This document shows positions 1 to 6,661 of a stretch of 64,000 nucleotides of DNA, in pieces. The stretch is taken from contig JAKSIH010000009.1 of the NCBI GenBank assembly GCA_024398935.1, positions 1-64,000 of the forward strand. The letters are read 5' to 3'. The notes under the pieces were generated by a model that was not told the DNA's origin, made no database searches, and worked only from the letters and a program-made list of their open reading frames with translations. Source of the DNA: Fibrobacter sp. (GTDB lineage Bacteria; Fibrobacterota; Fibrobacteria; Fibrobacterales; Fibrobacteraceae). The translations under genes and the position numbers were made by a program. Within the stretch, counting starts at the first letter, position 1; every line of letters begins with the position of its first letter.

Positions 1-1508
1 GAAGCCTGACCAGCCTTCATGTTCTTGGTGTCTACTGCAGGAGCTGCATTCGGGTCCTTCTTGGGAACGCCAATGTGACGGTTACCCTTGAGGAATTCGA
101 TGCCCTTGTTGCCAGCCTTGGTCTGCAAGCAGCCGACGATGAAGATGTTTTCATCGTTAACCGGAAGACCGTTTTCTTCAAGCTGCTTCTTTGCAGCCGG
201 AATACCCGGTTCCAGAATTTCTTCTGCGCACTGAACGCCCGGATGAGCCACAGAGAACGGTTCCATCTTGAACTGGTCTGCTGCGATCTTCACCAGTTCA
301 GGATCCGGTTCGCACGGAGTCTTACCCTGGTAGCCAAGGAGCATCTTGCCGTAGCCTTCAGTCATCTTGAACCAACGATCACGACCAGCGTTTTCGTTGA
401 TGGTGTTCATGTAGGCCTGCTGGAAGTAGAACTGAGAAACCGGGGTCACGGAAGAGGCAAAGCCACCGCGAGCCACGCATTCGCTCATGTTCTTGATCAC
501 CTTGTCGTACAGGTGGAAGGTCTTGGTTTCGCGCATCATGAGGGTGTTGGCGGTAAGTGCGCCACCCGGCATGGGGCTGAAGATCACGTCCGGAGAGATC
601 TGACGAGCTTCGGGCGGGAAGTTGTAGTCCTTGAGGCATTCAACTGCAACGTTGTTTGCGTCCATGAGTTCCTTGATGTGATCGTCAACGATACCGTCTT
701 CGCCGAGAGCCAGCTTGTAGTCGGTGCCCTTGAGAGCGTGGAACATGGAGAAGAGGTCCGGCTGGGAAGTACCACCAGAAAGGGGCTTGCGAGCCAGGTC
801 AACGCCATCAGCGCCACCTTCGATAGCGGCGGTGTACTGAGCCACACCAGTACCGCAGGTGTCATGGCTGTGGATGCGCAGTTCAACGTCGTCGCCGAGA
901 AGCTTACGAGCGCGCTTGAAGGTTTCGTAAACCTTGCGGGGGTTTGCGGTACCGGATGCGTCCTTGAAGCAAACGGAAGCGAAGGGAACACCTGCGTCCA
1001 GGATGTTCTTCAAAATGCGTTCGTAGAATTCGGGGTCGTGTGCACCAGAGCATCCCGGAGGAAGTTCCATCATGGTAACGACGACTTCGTGTTCCAGACC
1101 GGCGTCGGTAATGCACTTACCGGAGTAGATCAGGTTGTTCACGTCGTTCAGAGCGTCGAAGTTACGGATACGGGTCATGCCGTGCTTCTTGAACATGTCA
1201 GCGTGGAGCTTGATCATGTCGCGGGGCTGGGGAGCCAGAGCCACCACGTTAATGCCGCGGGCCAGGGTCTGCAGACGAGCCTTGGGGCCAACAACGCGGC
1301 GGAATTCGTCCATCATGTCGAATGCGTCTTCGCCGCAGTTCTGGTAGAGGGCCTGGAAACGGGCGCCGCCACCTGCTTCAAAGTGGGTGATACCTGCGTG
1401 GCAAGCTGCTTCAACAGCCGGCATAAAGTCCTTAGCGAACACGCGGGCACCGAAAATAGACTGGAAACCGTCACGGAAGGAGGTGTCCTGGAATTTGATC
1501 TTTTTCAT
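1..1508 (-). CDS. Biotin-dependent carboxyltransferase (PycB/OadA family), C-terminus off the window
   Basis: Carboxyltransferase part of a biotin enzyme that exchanges carboxylate between carboxybiotin and pyruvate/oxaloacetate; in a succinate-forming fermenter it would feed or drain the C4 branch. The complement read from the ATG at 1506-1508 gives 502 codons without a stop and leaves the window in frame, so the 3' end is missing. Visible motifs are DTSFRDGFQS at residues 8-17 (family DTTLRDxxQ), an HSHDT metal-ligand motif, and CFKDAS with the lysine that is carboxylated in this family. The last visible residues (HIGVPKKDPNAAP region) lie past the TIM barrel, where a linker to a biotinyl domain, or the protein end, is expected. 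Pyruvate carboxylase subunit B and Na+-pumping oxaloacetate decarboxylase alpha cannot be told apart here. Confidence 0.88.
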   Translation of the reverse strand, partial: MKKIKFQDTSFRDGFQSIFGARVFAKDFMPAVEAACHAGITHFEAGGGARFQALYQNCGEDAFDMMDEFRRVVGPKARLQTLARGINVVALAPQPRDMIKLHADMFKKHGMTRIRNFDALNDVNNLIYSGKCITDAGLEHEVVVTMMELPPGCSGAHDPEFYERILKNILDAGVPFASVCFKDASGTANPRKVYETFKRARKLLGDDVELRIHSHDTCGTGVAQYTAAIEGGADGVDLARKPLSGGTSQPDLFSMFHALKGTDYKLALGEDGIVDDHIKELMDANNVAVECLKDYNFPPEARQISPDVIFSPMPGGALTANTLMMRETKTFHLYDKVIKNMSECVARGGFASSVTPVSQFYFQQAYMNTINENAGRDRWFKMTEGYGKMLLGYQGKTPCEPDPELVKIAADQFKMEPFSVAHPGVQCAEEILEPGIPAAKKQLEENGLPVNDENIFIVGCLQTKAGNKGIEFLKGNRHIGVPKKDPNAAPAVDTKNMKAGQA

Positions 1509-1576
1509 GTGTCATCCTATGGGGCATAGCCCCGTGTGTATTAATTCAATAAAATACGCTAGAGAATATAAAAAAA

Positions 1577-1605
1577 GTGGTTAGTGGTTAGTGGCTAGTG
1601 GTTAG
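1577..1605. repeat. Period-7 tandem repeat (GTGGTTA units)
   Basis: Four heptamers, three reading GTGGTTA and one GTGGCTA, lie upstream of the carboxyltransferase gene. They belong to a family of degenerate 7-bp tandem repeats found in many intergenic spaces of this window. The rest of the 1509-1743 spacer holds no ORF that I can support. Confidence 0.75.
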
Positions 1606-1743
1606 GATTTGCGGGGGAAAAGAGTGGCATGAGATCGGTCGCTCTTGGCTCCCTTGTAGGTATGAGGGCGCGCCTTTGGCGCTAGAGGTGTTTGTTCGGG
1701 CTTTTCAAAGCATCCGTAGGATGCGATCTCGCACCTGGACCCT

Positions 1744-2568
1744 CTAGATAAACATGATGGTGTTCAGCTTGGCGCGGTACTTCCAGGTCAGTTCGTGCTT
1801 GGGGCCCAGGACTCCGAACAAGGTGAGCATTGCCTTCTTGGCGGCACCGTCGTTCCATTCCGGGGCTTCTACATACAAGTTAAGGAATGCCTGGAGGGCG
1901 TCCTCGAACTGTTCGCTTGCTGCAAGAACGCAGGCCTGCTGGTACACGATAGCTTCCTTGCCCTGGACATCCTTCTTGGCGGCTTCGGCGTGGAAATCCA
2001 TCAATTCCAGCAGGGACTTGGCTTCCTTGTACTGGTCGTCGGCTTCATTAAACTTCTTGAGGATTTCCTTTGCCTTTTCGGAATCGCCCATACCAAGACT
2101 TGCCTTTGCCCACAGGAGCATGAGAGCCTTGTCCTCGGGCTTCTGCTGAAGGGCGTCGTTCAGCATGGGAAGTGCCTCATCGTAATTTTTCTGGGCGATG
2201 GCTTCTTCCAGTGCAGTCATGAAGCGGTTTTCGTCGGAGACATAGAACTTTTCCAGACGCTTCTTAAGGTCTTCTTCGGGGAGAACGCCTGCAATGACGT
2301 CTGCAATCTGGCCCTTGTCCACGATATGGACTTCGGGGACGGAGCGTACCCGGAATGCCTGGATGAGCTGCATGTTGGCGCGGTCGTCGCAGCTGACAAC
2401 GCCTAGAGTGAAATCCATGCTGGTGGATAGCTGACCCATGAGCTGGGAATAGCCTGCACAGTCGGGATATTCTGCAGAAGAGAAGAGGACCGCAACTGCT
2501 CGATTTTCGGAGGGCTGTACAATTTCAGTTTCAAAATTTTCGGAGGTAATCTGTACTACTTTTGCCAT
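1744..2568 (-). CDS. Thioredoxin-fold protein with C-terminal TPR repeats (YbbN/CnoX-like)
   Basis: 274 residues starting MAKVVQIT. Residues about 10-110 follow the thioredoxin fold, with a Trx-like cis-Pro segment (RVRSVPEVHI). The remainder consists of TPR-like helical pairs (YDEALPMLNDALQQKPED, then FEDALQAFLNLYVEAPEW). This is the architecture of YbbN/CnoX, a chaperedoxin that protects substrates and hands them to GroEL/DnaK. The redox site is reduced to YPDC, so the first Cys of CxxC is missing and a classical dithiol reductase role is unlikely. I placed the start at 2568 rather than the longer ORF start at 2607, because the added N-terminus is low-complexity and a TATATT hexamer lies 7 nt upstream of 2568. 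There is no Shine-Dalgarno sequence. Confidence 0.75.
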   Translation of the reverse strand: MAKVVQITSENFETEIVQPSENRAVAVLFSSAEYPDCAGYSQLMGQLSTSMDFTLGVVSCDDRANMQLIQAFRVRSVPEVHIVDKGQIADVIAGVLPEEDLKKRLEKFYVSDENRFMTALEEAIAQKNYDEALPMLNDALQQKPEDKALMLLWAKASLGMGDSEKAKEILKKFNEADDQYKEAKSLLELMDFHAEAAKKDVQGKEAIVYQQACVLAASEQFEDALQAFLNLYVEAPEWNDGAAKKAMLTLFGVLGPKHELTWKYRAKLNTIMFI

Positions 2569-2575
2569 GATGGGA

Positions 2576-2604
2576 AATATAGTAATTAGTGGTTTGAGAG
2601 TGAA
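2576..2604 (-). promoter_or_regulatory. Predicted sigma-70-type promoter of the YbbN-like gene (leaderless)
   Basis: On the minus strand TTCACT (2599-2604) is followed by a 17-bp spacer and TATATT (2576-2581). Only 7 nt separate TATATT from the ATG, so transcription would begin at or next to the start codon. The -35 hexamer falls inside the adjacent heptamer repeat. Confidence 0.5.
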
Positions 2605-2634
2605 CAATGAACAATGAATAGTGAAGAGTGAACA
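2600..2634. repeat. Period-7 tandem repeat (GTGAACA/ATGAACA units)
   Basis: Five consecutive degenerate heptamers (GTGAACA, ATGAACA, ATGAATA, GTGAAGA, GTGAACA). They lie between the divergent YbbN-like and zinc-ribbon genes and overlap the predicted -35 element of the former. Confidence 0.75.
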
Positions 2635-2780
2635 GCAAACCCGTTGAACAAACCGGATTCCTTTGAGGAGGTGCTTTAGCGCCCCTCAAACACAAAAGGA
2701 CGGAGCAAACGGGCGCTGCCCGTGAAGCGAGGTCGTTTTGTGGGGGAGTTCAGAGGGGGCGGTAGCCCCCTTTGCGTCAT

Positions 2781-2801
2781 CCCCTAGCCCCTAGCCCCTA
2801 A
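2781..2801. repeat. Period-7 tandem repeat (CCCCTAG units)
   Basis: Three heptamers, CCCCTAG twice and CCCCTAA once, end 24 nt before the zinc-ribbon gene. Between this tract and the one at 2600-2634 lies about 145 bp of GC-rich spacer with short inverted repeats and no ORF. Confidence 0.7.
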
Positions 2802-2812
2802 ATAGATTATAC

Positions 2813-2818
2813 TATATT
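2813..2818 (+). promoter_or_regulatory. Predicted -10 hexamer TATATT, 7 nt before ATG (leaderless)
   Basis: TATATT ends 7 nt upstream of the ATG at 2826, and no Shine-Dalgarno sequence is present. The same spacing is seen before several other genes of the window. No good -35 is visible. Confidence 0.45.
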
Positions 2819-2825
2819 GCTTTCC

Positions 2826-3350
2826 ATGAGTAATTGTTCATTTTGTAAGGCCGAAGTGGCTGAGGTCAATCTGCACCACTTGCAGCTGCGTATTTGCCCC
2901 AAGTGCCATTCCGTATTTTTTCCCTGCGACCAGACCATGGCTTTCCGTGGGGATTTGACGGACAAGTCCCGTGAACTGTGGCTTGCCGCCCTGAAGCGCA
3001 TGAATGTGCAGGATCCCGTTTGCGATAATCCCTGCTGTATTGATCATGGTGAGCCCCTTGTGGATGGAAAACTTCCTGACTATGGTTTTGACGGCAAGAT
3101 TACAACCTGCTGTAGGATGTACCATATGCCGCCTTCCGTGTTTATGAAGTTGCTGAAGCATACCCTGGAAAATCCCTTCCAGCAGCCCGAAACAAAACAG
3201 GCAAAACACCACTTCTTTTTTATCAAGTGGTTTGACTCCTTTGTCAATAAGCTGATGGGCGAAAAGCAGCCCGAAGAGGATCCCCTGGATTTTGTACAGT
3301 ACGACCTGAACCTGAAAAAGTATATAGAGCCAGAAGAAAATAATGGCTAA
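2826..3350 (+). CDS. Zinc-ribbon-type hypothetical protein
   Basis: 174 residues. The N-terminus carries CSFC (residues 4-7) and CPKC about 20 residues later, a paired CxxC zinc ribbon of the TFIIB type. A second Cys/His-rich region follows (CDNPCCIDHG and CCRMYHMPP), so a second metal site is possible. The C-terminus is acidic. The ATG at 2826 is preferred over a TTG three codons upstream because of the -10-like element 7 nt before it. Its last 8 bases overlap the next gene (ATGGCTAA), so the pair is probably cotranscribed and translationally coupled. No known function is recognised; a nucleic-acid or metal-handling role is only a guess from the ribbon. Confidence 0.7.
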   Translation: MSNCSFCKAEVAEVNLHHLQLRICPKCHSVFFPCDQTMAFRGDLTDKSRELWLAALKRMNVQDPVCDNPCCIDHGEPLVDGKLPDYGFDGKITTCCRMYHMPPSVFMKLLKHTLENPFQQPETKQAKHHFFFIKWFDSFVNKLMGEKQPEEDPLDFVQYDLNLKKYIEPEENNG

Positions 3351-4065
3351 GACCTACACGATCCTTGGACTTGCGGTTGCGATTATTCTTGGCGTTTATT
3401 TCGTTATACCGCAAAAGCGTTTTGAAGAAAATGTATTCCCCCTGATACAGGGGGAGGATGTTCTCGTTTATGACGATCAGACGGACGGAGGAAGCTCCCA
3501 GATAGAATCTTCCGTGGATAGTTCTGCATTGAATTTTAGCTGCACTCTCGGCGCAGATACTTCTAAGGGCGCCTGGTGTGGGATTGTTTTCAGTCTATCC
3601 GATGTAAAAAAGGAAAATTTCCGAAAGTGGAACTTTGTGGATTCCGTCATTTTGGATATAGAAGCTTACGGTACCAGTGAAATTCTTCTCAAGATATGGA
3701 CTTTTGATTCCGATATTACAAAGCTGGATGAATGGCAATCGTTCAGATTACTTCTGAAGGAAGTACCCCTGTCGGATGGCCGTCAGAGAATTGCTGTTGC
3801 CATGGATGATTTCTATACGCCGGACTTCTGGACTGAAAAATACGGAAAGGAATCGTCAGGAGGCCGACGTTTCCTGGAAACCACGGCTCGTCTGGAAATT
3901 ACATCTGGCTGGAACCAGCCTAGAGGGAAAAGGTATTCGTTGAATATTCGCGACATATCGGTTTCCGGAGTCAGCAATCTCTATTTCGGTCTGGCGATGA
4001 TTGCGATTATCCTTGTGGTTGTTGCTGCAATAGGCTTGCGCCATCCAAAGTCTGAGGACAAGTAG
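3343..4065 (+). CDS. Membrane-anchored galactose-binding-like (CBM11/CIA30-type) domain protein
   Basis: 240 residues with an N-terminal membrane segment (about 5-22), an exposed central domain of about 190 residues, and a second membrane segment near the C-terminus (about 213-232). The central domain has the CBM11/CIA30 beta-sandwich pattern: an opening VYDDQTDGGSSQIESS, an internal LLLKEVPL strand and a closing DDFYTPDFW. The 217-residue gene that follows is a paralogue sharing the D-GG-S opening and the TPxxW segment. Both lie between a zinc-ribbon gene and a permease gene on the same strand. Binding of a sugar or polysaccharide outside the inner membrane is inferred from the fold only; no catalytic residues are seen. 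Confidence 0.65.
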   Translation: MAKTYTILGLAVAIILGVYFVIPQKRFEENVFPLIQGEDVLVYDDQTDGGSSQIESSVDSSALNFSCTLGADTSKGAWCGIVFSLSDVKKENFRKWNFVDSVILDIEAYGTSEILLKIWTFDSDITKLDEWQSFRLLLKEVPLSDGRQRIAVAMDDFYTPDFWTEKYGKESSGGRRFLETTARLEITSGWNQPRGKRYSLNIRDISVSGVSNLYFGLAMIAIILVVVAAIGLRHPKSEDK

Positions 4066-4068
4066 CCG

Positions 4069-4722
4069 ATGAAAATGAAAAGACTCATAGCTGTTGTTGC
4101 GATCCTTTTCCTTGCGGTGGTTGCCATTGTTCTCTTTTTCCTAAGATCGGAAAACTCCTATCGGGAACAGGTTATTCTTCCGACCGAAGTCTATGAAGTT
4201 TTTGCCTTGACGGATTCCGCAATAGGTGGGGCGTCGACTAGTGAAATCAGTTTGCAGTCGCAGGCTGTTGTGGCTGACATTAATGTCCGTTCCGGTGTTG
4301 CCTATGCCTATGCAGGTATGGGGGTGAATCTCCTTTCCGTGCGGCATAAACCGGCCGCAGATTTTTTTGACTTCTCAAAATACGATTCCATTGCGGTGGA
4401 TGTTTCTGCGGAACGGCTTCGTACAGTAGAAATCAGAATTTACAATAACGATCCGGTGTATAGCGTTGCGGGGAACTACTTGAGTTATCGTCCTCAGGTC
4501 AAGACCGTCCCTGCGAATGGCGTTACAAAAATGGCCCTGACGGAATTCAGGACGCCGGAGTGGTGGCTTTCTATGGTAGGTCTGGAAAATGATGACTATC
4601 TTTCCTACTTTGAACGGGGCGTTTTTGTCGCAATCCTAAATGGGGAAGGCGCCCTTCGCGGAATCCCGGACCAGATTAGGGTAAATTCCATAAAGCTCTG
4701 GTCGGGACATTCCGGCTCATAA
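4069..4722 (+). CDS. Membrane-anchored galactose-binding-like domain protein, tandem paralogue
   Basis: 217 residues. One N-terminal membrane segment (about 6-25) is followed by a single exposed domain. It parallels the preceding protein: ALTDSAIGGASTSEISL matches the opening strand, and MALTEFRTPEWWLSM matches DDFYTPDFW. Unlike its neighbour it has no C-terminal membrane segment. The gene starts 3 nt after the stop of the previous one, so the two are cotranscribed and probably arose by tandem duplication followed by strong divergence. Function is unknown beyond the predicted fold. Confidence 0.65.
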   Translation: MKMKRLIAVVAILFLAVVAIVLFFLRSENSYREQVILPTEVYEVFALTDSAIGGASTSEISLQSQAVVADINVRSGVAYAYAGMGVNLLSVRHKPAADFFDFSKYDSIAVDVSAERLRTVEIRIYNNDPVYSVAGNYLSYRPQVKTVPANGVTKMALTEFRTPEWWLSMVGLENDDYLSYFERGVFVAILNGEGALRGIPDQIRVNSIKLWSGHSGS

Positions 4723-4755
4723 AAATCGGAAGGAATATCGTCGTAAGGGAGAAAA

Positions 4756-5862
4756 ATGAAGCTGACTAGAATTTGGACAATAGACCGGTTCATGAAGGTT
4801 ACGGGCTTTGCTCTGGGAGCCGTGGTTCTTCTTGGAGTTCTCTACTACCTGAAAGATGTTCTGACTCCATTCTTTACCGCGTTTATGCTGGCGTATATAC
4901 TGGATCCGTTGGTCGGCCGCCTGCAGAAGGTGGTAAAACATCGCATTATAGCCATTGCTATCGTTCTTCTGGCTGGGCTATCCATTGTGGCTGGCCTTTT
5001 TTGGTTCCTGGTACCTATGGTTGTCCAGGAAGCCCAACGTCTAGGAGAGCTCGTTCCCAGAATTTTTAGCGATGACTCCTGGAAGAACCGTGTCAACGGC
5101 TTGCTGCCAAAGGAAATGTTGGGTGAACTGCAGAAAAATATTTCCTGGAATTCCATAGCGTCGACCTTGAAGGGTGCTGATGCCTGGCATGTGGCTCAGT
5201 CTGTTGCCGAAAAGGTCCTGCCCAGCGCAATGGGCTTTCTTTCCAAGGGCTCTCGCTTTATCATGTGGTTTTCCGGGTTGTTCCTTGTTCTTTTGTATTT
5301 GGTTTTCAGCATGTTGGATATGCCGAAAATCCGAAAGGCCGTCGTGGAAATGGTGCCTCGTCGATTCACCCAGGGAATCAAGGGCTTTGGGAAGGATGTT
5401 GACAAGTTTATGGGCAACTATTTTAGAGCCCAGTCTCTGGTCGCCCTGAGCGTTGGAATCCTTTATGCCACAGGATTTGCAATTATCGGGCTTCCTATGG
5501 GGATTGCCTTTGGACTTGTATCGGGTGCGCTGAATATGGTTCCCTATTTGCAGCTTGTTACTATTCCTGTGGCCCTCCTGCTGGCGGTTGTGTATGCGCT
5601 GGATACAGGAATGCCTTTCTGGGAGGTTGCCCTTATTGTCCTTGCCATCTATGCCATTGTCCAGGTCATTCAGGACTTGTTCCTTGTGCCAAAGATTGTG
5701 GGTTCTTCCATGAACTTGCCTCCGGTGGGAATCCTTCTTTCCCTGTCTATCTGGGGAAAACTGCTGGGCTTCTTGGGCTTGATTGTTGCCATTCCCTTTA
5801 CCTGTATTTGCCTGGTCTATTTCAAGAAAATCCAGCAAAGATCCGAGATTGGCGGGGCTTAA
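4756..5862 (+). CDS. AI-2E family (PerM/YhhT-type) transporter
   Basis: 368-residue polytopic inner-membrane protein with the AI-2E family layout. Two or three N-terminal membrane segments are followed by a soluble segment (about 95-165) and a C-terminal group of segments. The family-typical FGLVSGALNMVPYLQ and QDLFLVPKIVGSSMNLPP stretches are both present; the latter resembles the conserved QxxxxPxxxGxxxxxHP region. Family members export autoinducer-2 or act as Na+/H+ antiporters, and the substrate cannot be predicted here. AGGGAG ends 5-6 nt before the ATG at 4756. It lies 33 nt downstream of the beta-sandwich pair on the same strand and could be the last gene of that operon. Confidence 0.85.
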   Translation: MKLTRIWTIDRFMKVTGFALGAVVLLGVLYYLKDVLTPFFTAFMLAYILDPLVGRLQKVVKHRIIAIAIVLLAGLSIVAGLFWFLVPMVVQEAQRLGELVPRIFSDDSWKNRVNGLLPKEMLGELQKNISWNSIASTLKGADAWHVAQSVAEKVLPSAMGFLSKGSRFIMWFSGLFLVLLYLVFSMLDMPKIRKAVVEMVPRRFTQGIKGFGKDVDKFMGNYFRAQSLVALSVGILYATGFAIIGLPMGIAFGLVSGALNMVPYLQLVTIPVALLLAVVYALDTGMPFWEVALIVLAIYAIVQVIQDLFLVPKIVGSSMNLPPVGILLSLSIWGKLLGFLGLIVAIPFTCICLVYFKKIQQRSEIGGA

Positions 5863-5900
5863 GACGGGAAAATACTCCCGAACCCTTGATTTATAAGCAT

Positions 5901-5955
5901 TTTTTTTGAAAAAATTATCTTATAATCAGCTAATCAACAAAAAAAAAGGTATAAT
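5901..5955 (+). promoter_or_regulatory. AT-rich promoter region of the HU gene
   Basis: This strongly AT-rich stretch contains two TATAAT hexamers (5921-5926 and 5950-5955) upstream of a clear AAGGAG at 5980-5985 and the HU start at 5994. A matching -35 at ideal distance is not obvious, so the exact promoter is uncertain. Confidence 0.4.
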
Positions 5956-5993
5956 ATAACCATTGAAATTTAACCTAACTCAAGGAGTTCATA

Positions 5994-6386
5994 ATGAACA
6001 AGCAAGAACTGATTGACGCTATCCTCGCTAACAAGGAAGCTGGCATTGAATCCAAGGCTGCTGCAGGCCGCGCACTTGACGCTGTGCTTGACGCAATCGC
6101 TGCTGGTGTTAAGAAGGACGGCAACGTTCAGCTCATCGGTTTCGGTACTTTTGCTGTTAAGGAACGCGCTGCTCGTGAAGGCCGCAATCCTCTGACCGGC
6201 GAAAAGATCAAGATCAAGGCTTCCAAGACTGTTTCCTTCAAGGCTGGTGCAGCTCTGAAGTCCTCCGTTGCCCCGAAGGCTGCTGCTAAGAAGGCTCCTG
6301 CTGCTGCCAAGGCTGCTCCCAAGGCCGCTGCAAAGCCGGCTGCTAAGAAGGCTCCCGCCAAGAAGGCTGCTGCTAAGAAGAAGTAA
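5994..6386 (+). CDS. HU-family DNA-binding protein with histone H1-like basic tail
   Basis: Residues 1-90 are a canonical HU/IHF protomer: MNKQELIDAILA at the start, GFGTFAVKERAAREGRNP for the DNA-binding arm, and FKAGAALK at the end. About 40 further residues consist almost only of Lys, Ala and Pro (PAKKAP and AAAKKK patterns), resembling eukaryotic H1 tails and the tailed HU proteins of some other bacteria. The family's role is nucleoid compaction and DNA bending; the tail should add non-specific DNA affinity. AAGGAG sits 8 nt before the start, and a strong terminator follows directly, so the gene is monocistronic. Codon use is highly biased, as expected for an abundant protein. Confidence 0.93.
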   Translation: MNKQELIDAILANKEAGIESKAAAGRALDAVLDAIAAGVKKDGNVQLIGFGTFAVKERAAREGRNPLTGEKIKIKASKTVSFKAGAALKSSVAPKAAAKKAPAAAKAAPKAAAKPAAKKAPAKKAAAKKK

Positions 6387-6422
6387 TATCGTTTCTGATA
6401 TTAAGTCTTTCAAAAAGCTTAA

Positions 6423-6460
6423 GAGAAACGTCCGTCGGTTGACGGGCGTTTCTTGTTTTT
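6423..6460 (+). terminator. Rho-independent terminator after the HU gene
   Basis: GAAACGTCCGTC pairs with GACGGGCGTTTC across a GGTT loop, giving a 12-bp stem with one wobble. A T-run interrupted by one G follows. Confidence 0.85.
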
Positions 6461-6490
6461 ATATTGTTTATGTAAAAACCGGAGGCTCAA

Positions 6491-6661
6491 ATGATTCGCA
6501 AATTTATCGGAGCGTCGCTCCTGCTCGCTGTTCTTTCCCTCGTCGCCTGTGGAAGCAGTTCTAACGCCACTAAGGACGAATGCACCGAGGATCCCACGGC
6601 ACCCATCTGTGAAAACATGGATGACGGCATTCCCGCCGATGATGAAAATCTTTCCGAGTAA
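6491..6661 (+). CDS. Small lipoprotein, 56 residues
   Basis: A short gene starting MIRKFIGASLL with a perfect GGAGG 5 nt before the ATG. The signal peptide ends in the lipobox LVAC at residues 17-20. After lipidation only about 36 acidic residues remain, with two further Cys (DECTEDPTAPICENMDD), which could form a disulfide. It sits between the HU terminator and the convergent polA gene; its stop codon ends one base before the polA stop begins. No homologue is recognised. It is real by RBS, lipobox and codon use; its function is unknown. Confidence 0.7.
   Translation: MIRKFIGASLLLAVLSLVACGSSSNATKDECTEDPTAPICENMDDGIPADDENLSE

Noticed and set aside
75-1529. 484-residue plus-strand frame
   Set aside because: It is antisense to the carboxyltransferase gene, whose DTSFRDGFQ, HSHDT and CFKDAS motifs fix the coding strand.
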